A stretch of 64,000 nt of DNA from Bacteroidota bacterium (GCA_008933805.1 WBUH01000001.1:310001-374000), one strand, 5' to 3'; counted from the first letter of the stretch, positions 9,199 to 19,273 are shown. Notes: a model not told the origin generated them from the sequence alone. Made by a program: numbers and translations.

Positions 9199-9213
9199 GG
9201 CACAAATAAAAAC

Positions 9214-11607
9214 CTATTTCGATTTTTTCTTAGCAGTTGAGCCGGCTTTTTTTCCACCACTTTTGGGTGCGGCAGGCTTAGCAGTGGCCTTTTTATTAGC
9301 CGCAGCTCTTTTGGCAGGTGCCGCAGGAGTTTTAGCTATAATATCCAGACATTGCTCCAGGGTTATGCTTTTAGGGTCTTTTTGCAGTTCTTTTGGCAAT
9401 TTGTAATTGTCTTTGCCTTTTGCAAAATAGGGACCCCAACGTCCGTTTAGAATTTGAATTTCATGCGATGGAAACTCTTTTATCAGTTTCTCAGCATCAG
9501 CTTTGCGCTTAGCCAGCATAATTTCTACAGCACGGTCGGCATCAATCGTGTAAGGGTCATCGCCTTTGGGTATGCTGTAAAACTTGCTGTTGTGTGATAT
9601 ATATGGGCCAAACCTGCCTATGCTCACCTTCATCTCCTTGTCTTCAAACACGCCCACGGTGCGGGGTAGTTTAAACAGTTCAAGGGCATCATCAAGGGTA
9701 ATGGTTTCAAGCATTTGCCCCTTGCGTAGGTTGGCATATTGTGGTTTTTCCTCGTCAGTTCCTTCACCAATTTGTGCCACTGGACCAAAACGGCTCATGC
9801 GCACTATAATAGGTTTCCCGCTTTCAGGGTGTATGCCCAAATGGCGTTCTCCGGTTACTTTGCCGCTTTCAGTGGTAGTTTGCTCCACGGTTTTGTGGAA
9901 CGGTGTATAAAACGAGCCCAACATCTTGGTCCACTCGTTCATTCCGCGTGCAATCTCGTCAAACTGCTCTTCTACCTGTGCAGTAAAGTGGTAGTCCATT
10001 ATCCCGTCAAAATGCTTAAGCAAAAAGTCGGTAACCAACATACCTATGTCCGTTGGGAATAATTTACCCTTTTCGGCCCCTGTTATTTCTGTAAGGGTTT
10101 TGTGGGTAATATTGTTATTGGCCAGCGTAATTACATCGTAATGACGTTCTTTTCCTTCGCGCTCTTCTTTCACTACATACTCACGTTTTTGTATGGTTGA
10201 GATAGTAGGAGCGTAGGTAGAAGGACGGCCGATGCCCAACTCTTCCAGTTTTTTTACCAAACTGGCTTCCGTATATCGGGGGGCTGGTCGGCTGAATTTT
10301 TGGGTAGCGGTAAGTGCATTTAAACCCAATACGTCCCCGTTTTTCAAAGGTGGCAACATGGCATTGCCTTCGTCTTCGTGCTCATCGTCAGTACCTTCAA
10401 GGTACACTTTCAAAAAGCCCTCAAACTTCAATACTTCACCCTGAGCCACTAATGTCTCAGAAGTGGTAGATATACCAATGGTAACGGTGGTTCTTTCAAA
10501 CAGGGCATCGCTCATTTGTGAGGCAATGGCTCGTTTCCAAATCAATTCGTATAAGCGACGGTCGGCACTTTCACCATCAATGGTATGACGGTTGAAATAA
10601 GTAGGACGTATCGCTTCGTGCGCTTCTTGTGCGCCGCTGGTTTTAGTTTGGTATTTGCGTGTGTGTACAAAGTTATCGCCGTAGGCACTTTGTATCTCTT
10701 GCTTGGCGGTGTTTAACGCCAAATCAGAAAGGTTTACCGAGTCGGTACGCATATAGGTAATCAATCCACTTTCGTATAGCTTTTGTGCTACACGCATGGT
10801 TTGTGCTACGCTAAAGCCCAGCTTACGGCTGGCCTCCTGTTGTAGGGTACTGGTGGTAAAAGGAGCTGCCGGAGTACGCTTAGAAGGTTTAGTTTCTATG
10901 TTCTTAACCTCAAACGTGGCATTTTTACAACGCTCAAGAAACTTTTCAGCTTCTTGTTTTGTATTGAAACGTTGGGGCAGCTCGGCTTTAAAAACTTTTT
11001 TGGTATTGCGGTCGGTAAATTCTGCTACTACGCGGTAGGCAAACGTAGAGTTGAACTCCATTATTTCGCGCTCACGTTCTACTATCAAGCGTACAGCAAC
11101 CGATTGCACACGTCCCGCCGATAACGACGGACGTACTTTTTTCCAAAGGATGGGTGATATTTCAAAACCCACAATACGGTCAAGCACACGGCGGGCTTGC
11201 TGTGCATCAACAAGGTGTTTATTGATGTTGCGGGGTTTTTCTATGGCATTAAGGATGGCGGTTTTGGTAATCTCGTGAAAAACAATGCGGCGGGTGCGTT
11301 TCTCTTCCAGCTTCAATACTTCGGCCAAGTGCCAAGAGATAGCTTCCCCCTCGCGGTCCTCATCGGATGCTAACCATACCGTTTCGGCTTCCTTCGCAAG
11401 TTTCTTCAGTTCTGCAACTACCTGCTTCTTCTCATCAGGCACTTCATAAATAGGCTCAAAATTTTTCTCAATCAAAACACCGTTATGGTCTTTTGCTAAA
11501 TCACGAATATGCCCGAAGCACGACTTTACAGTAAAGTCTTTTCCTAAAAAGCCCTCAATGGTTTTTGCCTTTGCGGGAGACTCTACAATTACTAAATTTT
11601 TCACCAT
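9214..11607 (-). CDS. topA: DNA topoisomerase I (type IA)
   Basis: Relaxes negative supercoils by cutting one strand through a tyrosine. The 797 residues begin with the Toprim domain (VIVESPAKAKTI; acidic SDEDREGEA at about 81-89). The catalytic tyrosine is Y285 in GLITYMRTDS, and SAGRVQSVAVRLIVERE is at about 163-179. The C-terminal half carries topoisomerase C-terminal repeats (for example GRFGPYISHNSKFY and GRWGPYFAKGKDNY) in place of zinc fingers. The last 35 or so residues are a lysine/alanine-rich basic tail, probably for DNA contact. The SirB1-like gene follows 15 bases later. It starts at ATG 11607, preceded by an AAGGT stretch. Confidence 0.96.
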   Translation of the reverse strand: MVKNLVIVESPAKAKTIEGFLGKDFTVKSCFGHIRDLAKDHNGVLIEKNFEPIYEVPDEKKQVVAELKKLAKEAETVWLASDEDREGEAISWHLAEVLKLEEKRTRRIVFHEITKTAILNAIEKPRNINKHLVDAQQARRVLDRIVGFEISPILWKKVRPSLSAGRVQSVAVRLIVEREREIMEFNSTFAYRVVAEFTDRNTKKVFKAELPQRFNTKQEAEKFLERCKNATFEVKNIETKPSKRTPAAPFTTSTLQQEASRKLGFSVAQTMRVAQKLYESGLITYMRTDSVNLSDLALNTAKQEIQSAYGDNFVHTRKYQTKTSGAQEAHEAIRPTYFNRHTIDGESADRRLYELIWKRAIASQMSDALFERTTVTIGISTTSETLVAQGEVLKFEGFLKVYLEGTDDEHEDEGNAMLPPLKNGDVLGLNALTATQKFSRPAPRYTEASLVKKLEELGIGRPSTYAPTISTIQKREYVVKEEREGKERHYDVITLANNNITHKTLTEITGAEKGKLFPTDIGMLVTDFLLKHFDGIMDYHFTAQVEEQFDEIARGMNEWTKMLGSFYTPFHKTVEQTTTESGKVTGERHLGIHPESGKPIIVRMSRFGPVAQIGEGTDEEKPQYANLRKGQMLETITLDDALELFKLPRTVGVFEDKEMKVSIGRFGPYISHNSKFYSIPKGDDPYTIDADRAVEIMLAKRKADAEKLIKEFPSHEIQILNGRWGPYFAKGKDNYKLPKELQKDPKSITLEQCLDIIAKTPAAPAKRAAANKKATAKPAAPKSGGKKAGSTAKKKSK

Positions 11608-11621
11608 ACCTTATAAAACAA

Positions 11622-11654
11622 CTTTGGCGGCTGTTTGGTTACCAGCCGCCAAAG
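11622..11654 (-). terminator. Hairpin terminator between the M43 protease and topA
   Basis: A perfect 12-bp stem, CTTTGGCGGCTG/CAGCCGCCAAAG, with a 9-base loop. On the minus strand it follows the stop of the protease gene (11697) and is followed by TTGTTTT, fitting a terminator just before topA. Confidence 0.75.
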
Positions 11655-11696
11655 AAAAGACTTATAATTGAAATTACAACTTTGTGTGGTGCAATA

Positions 11697-13820
11697 TTAT
11701 TGCACAAACACAAGTTTTTCTGTATAAAGAGTATTGTTTACCAGCAGTTTCACAAAGTAAATCCCGTTGGTTAAATTATTGTCAAGTTTGTTTATTTGGT
11801 AATGTTGGAAGCCGGCTTCAAGCTCTGATGAACCAAAATCATATACCAGTTTGCCTGTTATATCATACACTTTCATATCCACTGTTGATGGATTGGGAAG
11901 AGTGAATGATAATGTGCTGGTTTGAGTAGACGGGTTAGGTTGAACGCTCATACCCAACTCTTCTTTGGTGAAGGTTTCTACTGAAGTTACAGCACCACCT
12001 ATATTAATATCATCCAAATAAATATTGTTACCACCGTTGCTGTATGCTTCAAAACTGAAGATTACATTCTTACGCATACCTGCGCTGATGCTGCTTAGTG
12101 GTAGCGAAATCAACCTCCATTCAGCCGCACTTGCCGGTACGTATGAAGTGCCATTGTAATTGGTTGAGGTTGAGGCTAGCGTGCTGCCTGTGCGCTGTGA
12201 AAGGAATGACCAGGTATTACCGCAATCAGTTGAATATAGTATGCGCAAACGATCGCTGGTTACACCGGTACGTTGAGCGTAAGCTACTTTAAAATCAAGG
12301 GTAGTAGTGGTAGATGTATTTAAATCAACGGCGGGTAATGTAAGCGTGTAAACATTATCAGTAGCGGTGGCAGAGTTGATAAGAACCCTTGTGCTGGCAC
12401 TACCTGTTGCGCTACCTACCGCAGTACGTTCCCATTTGGCTGTTACGTTGCTGCTGTTTGTCCAACCTGTAGGTGGGAAAGTTGCTGCTTCAAAACCTTC
12501 AATTGTTGGGGCTTTAGTAGTAGCAGTAGCAGGCATCACCACAACTATATTTTGGCGGGTTATTGATGATTGTCCGGTAGCGTTAGTTACTTGCAGGGTA
12601 ACATTGTATGAACCAGCTGCATTGTAAGTAACGGTTACGGCTGAATCTGTGGCACTTGACGGGGTACCGCCGGTTATAGTCCAAACACGGCTGGCAGCTT
12701 TACCGCCCCAAGAAACATCATTAAGTATTATTGAGTTACCGGCGCATACCACACGGGCTACTGAGTTAAAATCAGCAACAGGCTTGCACAATGGAGCTTT
12801 AATTACATCTGTACCTGTAGCAATAAGGTTTGAGGCAGAAACCAAGGTTTGGCGGTACGAAGCATTGCTTAATACCAAATCCATAATGGTTTTTTGTCCC
12901 CAGGTAAACATGTTTTGGCAGTTACCATCGGCATAGTCCATAAAGTTTTCAACTTGGTCAACTTCGTTTGGGCTATCGTTGCTGCAAGTATTGGCTGATT
13001 TGTTACAACCAAAAGAAGGAGAAGCTACCGGAGGGGTATCACATACCCTGTCGCCTGAACTGTTGCAGTTAGCACCGCAACCGTTTTCAAACGGGTGTAA
13101 TAAACCCAGGTAGTGGCCTACCTCGTGGGTAAGTGTGCGGCCTGCTTTAGCGGCGCTACTAGTACCTATGGTTCCAACATAATCAGCACGTATTACTACG
13201 CCGTCAACATTGTTGGTGTTTGGCAAGCTCCAAGGCAGGTAGGCAAAACCCAAGGTAGTTCCTTGGTCGCCGTTTTGTGAACGGATTGATTTTACCACCC
13301 ATATATTAAGGTATTTTCTGTTGTCCCAACGGATAAGGCTTTTTATCTCATCGCGGGTTTCAACTGTTAAAGTCGAATAGGTACGGGTAATACCATCGGT
13401 ACAATTCCCGTTAGGGTCGATGGTTGCCAAACGGAATTCAATTTGTGCATCGGCAGCATCGTCTAAAAACTGAGAACGGATGTTCGACCTGTCAGCATTC
13501 ATATAGTTGAAGTCTTCGTTCAAAATCCTTATCTGGTCTTCAATTTGGGCTTTAGAGATGTTTTCATCACCATACATATGTATTACGTGAAAAACAACGG
13601 GGATAATACGTTTAGCACCGCTTTTGCGTGAGGTATTAACAGGATTTTGCAAATACTGCTCGTATTGGGTGTAAAACTGGTCTTTTAGCTGTTGTGCAGC
13701 GGGATTATTTTTAAGATAATCAGTGGTGATGTGGTCTGTAATGCAGGGCTCTTGTTGGTGTTGTGCAAATGCTGCACCAAAGGCGAACAAGGTTGCAAAT
13801 ACTACTAAATAACGTTTCAT
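11697..13820 (-). CDS. Secreted M43-family zinc metalloprotease with PKD and T9SS sorting domain
   Basis: The start is ATG 13820 (707 residues); a TTG six codons upstream gives no proper signal peptide. A signal peptide ends near FAQ (20). The pappalysin/cytophagalysin catalytic domain carries HEVGHYLGLLH at 232-242 and a FMDYADGNCQNMFTWGQ Met-turn region. A PKD-like domain is at about 345-425, a jelly-roll-like segment with a NGGNNIYLDDINI motif follows, and the C-terminal T9SS sorting domain (SVQPNPSTQTSTLSF ... GIYFVKL) ends the protein. It is exported through Sec and then T9SS to the cell surface or medium. It is a paralogue of the protein at 27231. An excellent -33/-7 promoter precedes it. 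Confidence 0.92.
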   Translation of the reverse strand: MKRYLVVFATLFAFGAAFAQHQQEPCITDHITTDYLKNNPAAQQLKDQFYTQYEQYLQNPVNTSRKSGAKRIIPVVFHVIHMYGDENISKAQIEDQIRILNEDFNYMNADRSNIRSQFLDDAADAQIEFRLATIDPNGNCTDGITRTYSTLTVETRDEIKSLIRWDNRKYLNIWVVKSIRSQNGDQGTTLGFAYLPWSLPNTNNVDGVVIRADYVGTIGTSSAAKAGRTLTHEVGHYLGLLHPFENGCGANCNSSGDRVCDTPPVASPSFGCNKSANTCSNDSPNEVDQVENFMDYADGNCQNMFTWGQKTIMDLVLSNASYRQTLVSASNLIATGTDVIKAPLCKPVADFNSVARVVCAGNSIILNDVSWGGKAASRVWTITGGTPSSATDSAVTVTYNAAGSYNVTLQVTNATGQSSITRQNIVVVMPATATTKAPTIEGFEAATFPPTGWTNSSNVTAKWERTAVGSATGSASTRVLINSATATDNVYTLTLPAVDLNTSTTTTLDFKVAYAQRTGVTSDRLRILYSTDCGNTWSFLSQRTGSTLASTSTNYNGTSYVPASAAEWRLISLPLSSISAGMRKNVIFSFEAYSNGGNNIYLDDINIGGAVTSVETFTKEELGMSVQPNPSTQTSTLSFTLPNPSTVDMKVYDITGKLVYDFGSSELEAGFQHYQINKLDNNLTNGIYFVKLLVNNTLYTEKLVFVQ

Positions 13821-13872
13821 TTCTCTTGTGTTGCTCAAATTATGAAGGAACTAGGGTATTACCGAAATCTGC

Positions 13873-13903
13873 CAAAGGTAATTTTTTACCGATAAATGAC
13901 AAA
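13873..13903 (-). promoter_or_regulatory. Bacteroidota -33/-7 promoter of the M43 protease gene
   Basis: On the minus strand TTTG (13903-13900), exactly 19 bases, then TACCTTTG (13880-13873): the full consensus for this phylum. It lies about 50 bases upstream of ATG 13820. Confidence 0.75.
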
Positions 13904-13951
13904 TGTAAAGACTGTGTGTTTTTTCTAAATGTTGATACGTCAAGCAAAAAT

Positions 13952-15244
13952 TTATTCGACGGGAACTATTTTACCTTCGTTACGGGCTATTACTGTGGCT
14001 ACAGTGGTATCTCCGGTTACATTTACTACCGTACGGCACATGTCCAAAATACGGTCAGGCCCCATAATCAAGGCAATACCTTCTACAGGAATACCTACTG
14101 AGTTAAGTACAATGGCCAACATTACCATACCTGCACCGGGCACACCTGCCGAGCCTACTGAGGCTAAAGTTGCAGTAACTATAATAAGTAATTGGTCGGT
14201 AAACGATAAATCGATATTAAACACTTGTGCAATAAAGATGGCCGCTACCGATTGGTAAAGGCTGGTACCGTCCATGTTAACAGTAGCTCCCAAAGGCAGT
14301 ACAAAACTGGTTATTTCCTCGTGTACCCCCATGTTTTTTTCGGTGTTTTCCATGTTCAGGGGCAGGGTTGCGTTGCTGCTGCTGGTACTAAATGCCAGCA
14401 AATGCACAGGGCGCATCTTTTTAAGGAACCAAATGGGGTTGAGTTTAGCTATAAACTTAACCATTGACATATACACTAAGGCGGCGTGTAACAATAAGCC
14501 AAGTAATACCACCCCGCAATATTGTGCGAGAGCCAATAAAAGGTTTACGGCTTCGGCAGGGTTGCTGCCTGCCAAATCGGTAATAACGGATGATATAAGC
14601 GCAAAAACGCCGATGGGTGCTAACAGCATTATAATATCAACCACTTTCAGGGTTACCTCGTTGGCACTGTTCATTAAGGTAATCAAGGGTTGAGATTTCT
14701 CGGCAGGTACTAAAATGGTGGCAATTCCAAATAGGATGGCTATTACTACCATTGAAAGCATCATTTGGTTGTTTGAAGCTGCTGAAATGAGGTTTTCAGG
14801 AAAAATATCAACCAACGGTTGCAAAGGCGATTGCTGTGTAAGGGTTTGGGCAGCTTCGGTTTTTTTAGCTGCTGAACTTTGATAAGAATTTATCAGGTTG
14901 TTTTTTGTTTCTTCTGACAAAGCGTCGCCCGGACGGATAATAGAAGCGAGTACTAAACCTATTGTAACCGCAAAAACGGTGGTGATGATAAATATACCCA
15001 AGGTACGGCCACCTATACGTCCCAGTTTGTTAATATCGTTAAGACTGGCAACTCCCACTACCAGCGAGGTGATAATCATAGGAATGGCTATCAGCTTTAG
15101 CAGGTTTACAAATATTTTACCCAACGGAGCTACGTACCAGCTATTGGCTTGCGCCCAGCCTAAGTTGGCGGCTATAACGCCCCAAACAATACCCAATACC
15201 AACCCTATAAGGATTTTTGTGTGCAAGGGAAGTTTTTTAAACAT
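13952..15244 (-). CDS. Dicarboxylate/amino acid:cation symporter (DAACS family)
   Basis: Inner-membrane symporter of the GltP/GltT/DctA group that takes up glutamate, aspartate or C4-dicarboxylates with protons or sodium. The 430 residues contain about eight hydrophobic helices and the family's re-entrant signatures: the serine-rich STSSSNATLPL, then LPLGATVNMDGTSLYQ, and GVPGAGMVML near the C-terminus. A hydrophilic insert at about 115-140 (ETKNNLINSYQSSAAKKTEAAQ) is longer than in typical GltP. A -7 box (TATTTTTG, minus strand 15276-15269) lies 25 bases upstream of the start. The exact substrate cannot be told from the sequence. Confidence 0.92.
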   Translation of the reverse strand: MFKKLPLHTKILIGLVLGIVWGVIAANLGWAQANSWYVAPLGKIFVNLLKLIAIPMIITSLVVGVASLNDINKLGRIGGRTLGIFIITTVFAVTIGLVLASIIRPGDALSEETKNNLINSYQSSAAKKTEAAQTLTQQSPLQPLVDIFPENLISAASNNQMMLSMVVIAILFGIATILVPAEKSQPLITLMNSANEVTLKVVDIIMLLAPIGVFALISSVITDLAGSNPAEAVNLLLALAQYCGVVLLGLLLHAALVYMSMVKFIAKLNPIWFLKKMRPVHLLAFSTSSSNATLPLNMENTEKNMGVHEEITSFVLPLGATVNMDGTSLYQSVAAIFIAQVFNIDLSFTDQLLIIVTATLASVGSAGVPGAGMVMLAIVLNSVGIPVEGIALIMGPDRILDMCRTVVNVTGDTTVATVIARNEGKIVPVE

Positions 15245-15268
15245 GGATGTATAGGTTTAGTAAACGGC

Positions 15269-15276
15269 CAAAAATA
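15269..15276 (-). promoter_or_regulatory. -7 box of the DAACS transporter gene
   Basis: TATTTTTG on the minus strand, matching TAnnTTTG. A weak -33 (TTAG) lies about 19 bases upstream. Confidence 0.5.
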
Positions 15277-15318
15277 GGCCTTTTTAGATAATAATCTAAT
15301 TTGAAGGAATTACTATAG

Positions 15319-16386
15319 TTATTTGATTCTCAACCAATGGTCGGCCAATACAAGGGCAGCCATTGCTTCTACAATGGGTACGGCGCGGGGTAATACACAA
15401 GGGTCGTGGCGACCTTTAGCAGCTAAGTCTACTTCTTGGCCTGCATTGTCTACCGTTTTTTGATTTTTAGCAATAGTGGCAGTGGGTTTAAAAGCCACTT
15501 TGCAATAAATATCCATACCGTTGCTTATGCCGCCTTGTATGCCTCCGCTGTGGTTGGTAGTGGTAGCCACTTTGCCGTTATCGGTAATAAAACTGTCGTT
15601 GTGTTCACTGCCTTTTAGTTTAGTGCCATCAAAGCCGCTGCCGTATTCAAATCCCTTAGTAGCATTTATAGTGAGCATGGCTTTGGCAAGGTCGGCTTGC
15701 AGTTTATCAAAAACAGGTTCGCCCAATCCTGCGGGTACGCCTTTCACCACACAAGTAATGCAACCGCCCAAACTATCACCCTCTGCTTTTGCCTCCTCAA
15801 TCAGTGCAATCATTTTAGCGGCTGTTTCAGGGTGCGGGCATCGTACAGGATTAGTTTCAGTAAGTGATAAATCCAGTTCAGTATAGGCAAGTGGAGTTTC
15901 AACCGTGCCCACTTGGTTCACAAACGCCTGTATGGCTATGTTGTGTTGTTTTAGCAACAGCTTTGCAAAAGCACCGGCGGACACAACCGCAGCCGTTGCC
16001 CTTGCAGATGAACGCCCGCCGCCACGGTAATCACGGATGCCGTATTTTGCTTCGTAGGTATAATCGGCGTGAGAAGGGCGGAAAACATCCTTCATGGCTT
16101 CGTAATCGCCGCTGCGTTGGTCTTTATTAGGGATAACAATGGCAATGGGTGCGCCGGTGGTTTTACCGTTAAAGACTCCGCTTAGAATTTGCACTTCATC
16201 GCTTTCGTTCCTTTGGGTAGTAAGGGCTGATTGCCCCGGACGACGGCGTGCCATTTCCGCGTTAATAAAATCAATATCCACCTCAAGTTGGGGTGGGCAA
16301 CCGTCAATAACAGCGCCCACCGCTTCGCCGTGCGACTCGCCAAAGGTGGTAATACGGAATAATACGCCTAATGAATTTCCTGCCAT
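15319..16386 (-). CDS. aroC: Chorismate synthase
   Basis: Last step of the common aromatic pathway: forms chorismate from EPSP with reduced FMN. It has 355 residues. The N-terminus [20 protein letters not shown] carries the GESHG signature. [15 protein letters not shown], the [12 protein letters not shown] region (about 119-131) and [10 protein letters not shown] near the C-terminus are all typical. It is separate from aroB/aroA. A -7-like box (TATTTTTG, minus strand 16413-16406) lies inside the last codons of the upstream endonuclease gene, so aroC can be expressed on its own even though the genes are only 8 bases apart. Confidence 0.96.
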   Translation of the reverse strand: MAGNSLGVLFRITTFGESHGEAVGAVIDGCPPQLEVDIDFINAEMARRRPGQSALTTQRNESDEVQILSGVFNGKTTGAPIAIVIPNKDQRSGDYEAMKDVFRPSHADYTYEAKYGIRDYRGGGRSSARATAAVVSAGAFAKLLLKQHNIAIQAFVNQVGTVETPLAYTELDLSLTETNPVRCPHPETAAKMIALIEEAKAEGDSLGGCITCVVKGVPAGLGEPVFDKLQADLAKAMLTINATKGFEYGSGFDGTKLKGSEHNDSFITDNGKVATTTNHSGGIQGGISNGMDIYCKVAFKPTATIAKNQKTVDNAGQEVDLAAKGRHDPCVLPRAVPIVEAMAALVLADHWLRIK

Positions 16387-16394
16387 GAGGTTAG

Positions 16395-17501
16395 TTATTT
16401 CACAACAAAAATAATGTCCGCTAGGGCAGAAAAGGTTTGAGATTTACCTGAATAGGTAAATGAAACTCTCAAATCGTTGATGTTTTTATTACAAAAATCG
16501 TCTAAGTATTTGTTAATGGAGGGGGTAAGAACGTCTAAATTTCTCTTTAATTTCCAAGAGCTATTAAAATCGTTCGAGTCAACTAAAACAAGAAACAACC
16601 TGTTCTCTGAACCAAATCGCATTTCCCCTTGATTTTCATAAAACCACTTTGTTAGGTGGGCAGGGTTTATTTTTGCTTCTTCAAGAATTTGAAGCCTCTC
16701 TTGTTTCAAATTTTCGAGTACAGAAAGTGAAAAAGTGTCACTTCTATCTTTCATCTTTTCTGTTATCTCATAATAAATATCAGATGGTGTTGAGCTAACA
16801 TTGAACGGGATGTTAGCTTCTCTAGCTTTTCGTTTTAGAAAAGTTAGTTCAACAGGTAAACCTTTTTTTGCGCGTTGTGTTCTTATAAATTCCGATGGTA
16901 AGTACGTTACTTTTAAATCAAATGGTATATCGTTTATAAAAAAATCAACTCCTTTTATTTGCCCAACGGTTGGCAATACTGAATTATGAGATTTAAATAT
17001 ATGTTCTATCAATATGCTAGACCAATGATTAAACCAGCTATTTAAAACATAGCCATTTACTATAGAGGGTATTTCGGTTTCTAGTTTTGAAATAAGTGTA
17101 TCGTATGAGGTATAAATCTTTACATATTTACTTACTAAGTATTTGTCTAAGGAGTTTTTGTAATCGCCTCCCCAATCAAAAGTCTTTAATTTATACAGTT
17201 CAGAAACTAGCTGCTCAGTGTTAATAAGTTGTAGTTGTTTAGCGTTTAACTCAACGATGAAATCATTCAATAGTCTATGAGATGAAGCATAATCTTGAAT
17301 AAGAATACCAAACAATTCTCGAAACTGATTTGCTAAAGATCTTTCTGAAAGTTGAATTTTATTTTTTTCAATAAAATGGACAATAATCTCTTTTCGCAAT
17401 ATCGATTTGAGCTTAAGCCATAAAAGACCAATATTATCAGTGCTAAACTCCTCTAAGTTATCACTATCATGTTTCGTTTTCCAATAATCAAAATTTTTCA
17501 T
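16395..17501 (-). CDS. Putative type II restriction endonuclease (PD-(D/E)XK fold)
   Basis: The start is ATG 17501 (368 residues); the frame extends to a TTG at 17510. I recognise no named enzyme. E166, then GVDFF with D186, then FDLKV with D195 and K197 fit a PD-(D/E)XK nuclease core (E...D...DxK). The neighbour upstream is a DNA adenine methyltransferase whose stop overlaps this start by 14 bases, which is what makes the restriction assignment likely. The DNA is clearly richer in A and T than aroC or maf on either side, suggesting transfer. The recognition site cannot be told from the sequence. Confidence 0.72.
   Translation of the reverse strand: MKNFDYWKTKHDSDNLEEFSTDNIGLLWLKLKSILRKEIIVHFIEKNKIQLSERSLANQFRELFGILIQDYASSHRLLNDFIVELNAKQLQLINTEQLVSELYKLKTFDWGGDYKNSLDKYLVSKYVKIYTSYDTLISKLETEIPSIVNGYVLNSWFNHWSSILIEHIFKSHNSVLPTVGQIKGVDFFINDIPFDLKVTYLPSEFIRTQRAKKGLPVELTFLKRKAREANIPFNVSSTPSDIYYEITEKMKDRSDTFSLSVLENLKQERLQILEEAKINPAHLTKWFYENQGEMRFGSENRLFLVLVDSNDFNSSWKLKRNLDVLTPSINKYLDDFCNKNINDLRVSFTYSGKSQTFSALADIIFVVK
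16406..16413 (-). promoter_or_regulatory. Putative -7 box of aroC inside the endonuclease 3' end
   Basis: TATTTTTG on the minus strand, about 20 bases upstream of the aroC ATG. No clear -33 was found. Confidence 0.4.
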
Positions 17502-18597
17502 CAAAAGCAAATTCCTTTTTAATTGAAGTTACCAAATGTTTTGTTTTAGGCTTACATACAAATAGAACCTCTTTACTACCTGCTACACTCCCTTTACCTC
17601 CTCGACCATTAACATATATTTTTTCCTCAATTTGTACGTTTTTATATTTTGAAATTATTTTTTCTAACTCATCGATACTAGGGTAGCTTCTATTATTATA
17701 GCTAATTAACCAGTATGGTATATCTTTTGAAAAATTAAATAGTTGCTCAAATGACTTTATAACATCTCGTTTTTTATCAAATCCACTATGTCGTTGAGGA
17801 TCATATCGTTTGATTGTATTAATAAACTCTTTATCACTCCAATACTCAGTATATGTTTCTAATAAATGATAAAAGCTCTGATAATCGGCATGGCTATTGC
17901 AGTAAGGGGGGTCAAAATAAACCAGGTCGATATTATTAAGATGCGGTAATAAGTCTATTATATTTTTGTTGTAACTGGTATTATCCTTTCCATTATCAAA
18001 AACAGCACTATTATATTTAACTGTGAGTTCAACAAAAATATCTTTTAGTGGTCTAACAAGACTCCTGTTTCGTTTAATCCTTTCAGGGTTACTAGCATAT
18101 TTTAGTGCCTGAGTATGGCCAAAATGTCCCATTGTAACTTTTCGTGTCATACTTCTGTTAACTATTGCATAAGAAAGAGATTGCTTATACTTAGAGTCAA
18201 GTAAGGGGATATTAGCTCGTAGATTGTCTAGGAAGATTGCTTCTTGTTGTTCAAAAAATACACCAGTGTATATATTTTCAATTAATTTAAAATCATCTTT
18301 ATTCTTGGCTGGTTTAAATAATAAATCCAAATCATTAGAATCAAGAACTTCAGATTTGTTCTCAATAAGACTTAGGCCTATTTGATGATTGAAGTTTAGG
18401 AAATCATTCGTTATTGTTTTTAATCCCATTTGCTTAAATAGGTAAGCTACTGACTGTGATCCCGAAAAGGCGTCAAGCACTGTTTCAATATCCTCAGGGA
18501 TAAACTTTTTTATCCAACCTAAATGAGTTGTTTTAGCCCCTAGATATTGGGGCTCCGGAAATTGGTGATTAAAATATGTATACTCTTTGAATAACAT
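17488..18597 (-). CDS. DNA N6-adenine methyltransferase (D12/Dam class), modification enzyme
   Basis: The start is ATG 18597 (369 residues). The SAM-binding motif is in VLDAFSGSQSVAYLF (about 40-54) and the catalytic DPPY is at 229-232 in LVYFDPPYCNSH. This order (SAM motif first, catalytic motif later) is that of alpha-class adenine methylases such as the D12 family. A conserved-looking GHFGHTQALKYASNPERIKRNRSL segment lies between them. It probably protects host sites against the overlapping downstream nuclease. Base composition is AT-rich like its partner. A -7 box TAAATTTG (minus strand 18654-18647) lies about 50 bases upstream, so the pair has its own promoter. Confidence 0.88.
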   Translation of the reverse strand: MLFKEYTYFNHQFPEPQYLGAKTTHLGWIKKFIPEDIETVLDAFSGSQSVAYLFKQMGLKTITNDFLNFNHQIGLSLIENKSEVLDSNDLDLLFKPAKNKDDFKLIENIYTGVFFEQQEAIFLDNLRANIPLLDSKYKQSLSYAIVNRSMTRKVTMGHFGHTQALKYASNPERIKRNRSLVRPLKDIFVELTVKYNSAVFDNGKDNTSYNKNIIDLLPHLNNIDLVYFDPPYCNSHADYQSFYHLLETYTEYWSDKEFINTIKRYDPQRHSGFDKKRDVIKSFEQLFNFSKDIPYWLISYNNRSYPSIDELEKIISKYKNVQIEEKIYVNGRGGKGSVAGSKEVLFVCKPKTKHLVTSIKKEFAFDEKF

Positions 18598-18646
18598 TGT
18601 TAACAAGAAGTGTCTTTAGTTGTGAGTTGTGTCAAAACCCACAGTA

Positions 18647-18654
18647 CAAATTTA
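18647..18654 (-). promoter_or_regulatory. -7 box of the restriction-modification operon
   Basis: TAAATTTG on the minus strand between maf and the methyltransferase, about 50 bases before its ATG. No good -33 was seen. Confidence 0.45.
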
Positions 18655-18667
18655 TTTAAATGGCATA

Positions 18668-19231
18668 CTACTTTATCCACACCTTAATCTCCCTGCAAAA
18701 TTGTGCAATGGGAAATCCAACCACATTATTATAGCAGCCGTTTATTTTTTGTACGAAGCGGTAGCCAATCCATTCTTGTATGCCGTATGCCCCTGCTTTG
18801 TCGTAAGGTTTATACGTGTTAATGTAGTAAGCAATGTCCTCATCAGGTATAGGGGCAAAATACACCTCGGTATCACTAAAAAAAGTATGCTGTCTCTCTG
18901 CGGTACTTAGGCATACCCCAGTATATACGTGGTGTGCCTTGCCCGAAAGTGATTTAATCATTGCAAACGCCTCGTCAAAGTCAGAGGGCTTGTTTAGTAC
19001 TTTATCATCCACCCATACCGTGGTATCGGCGGTAATTACAATAGAATTAGCCAAATCTCCGGTGTAGCCGTTGGCTTTCTTTTCTGCCAAAAACATCGGT
19101 ATTTCTTCCGCCTTCAAGTGGCTAGGAAAATCCTCTTCTACATCAATCTTTACCACCTCAAAATCAAAACCTGCATCGTGAAGCAATTGCTGCCTGCGGG
19201 GTGATTGTGAGGCTAATAACAGTTTTTTCAT
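18668..19231 (-). CDS. maf: Maf-family nucleotide pyrophosphatase
   Basis: Removes non-canonical or excess nucleoside triphosphates (dTTP/UTP or m7GTP type) by pyrophosphate release. The 187 residues include LLLASQSPRRQQLL at the N-terminus, VITADTTVWVDDKVLNKP with the catalytic acidic residues, and the C-terminal GAYGIQEW with YNNVVGFPI. An AGGTAAGGA ribosome-binding-like stretch lies just before ATG 19231. It follows the prenyltransferase on the same strand with an 83-base gap that contains a short hairpin. The restriction-modification pair lies directly downstream. Confidence 0.93.
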   Translation of the reverse strand: MKKLLLASQSPRRQQLLHDAGFDFEVVKIDVEEDFPSHLKAEEIPMFLAEKKANGYTGDLANSIVITADTTVWVDDKVLNKPSDFDEAFAMIKSLSGKAHHVYTGVCLSTAERQHTFFSDTEVYFAPIPDEDIAYYINTYKPYDKAGAYGIQEWIGYRFVQKINGCYNNVVGFPIAQFCREIKVWIK

Positions 19232-19253
19232 TCCTTACCTGTTTACTTTTAAC

Positions 19254-19273
19254 AACAAGATTAAAATCTTGTT
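19254..19273 (-). other. Short hairpin between the prenyltransferase and maf
   Basis: AACAAGATT pairs with AATCTTGTT across a 2-base loop. There is no strong T-run, so it could be a weak terminator or a translation-control hairpin ahead of maf. Confidence 0.35.
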
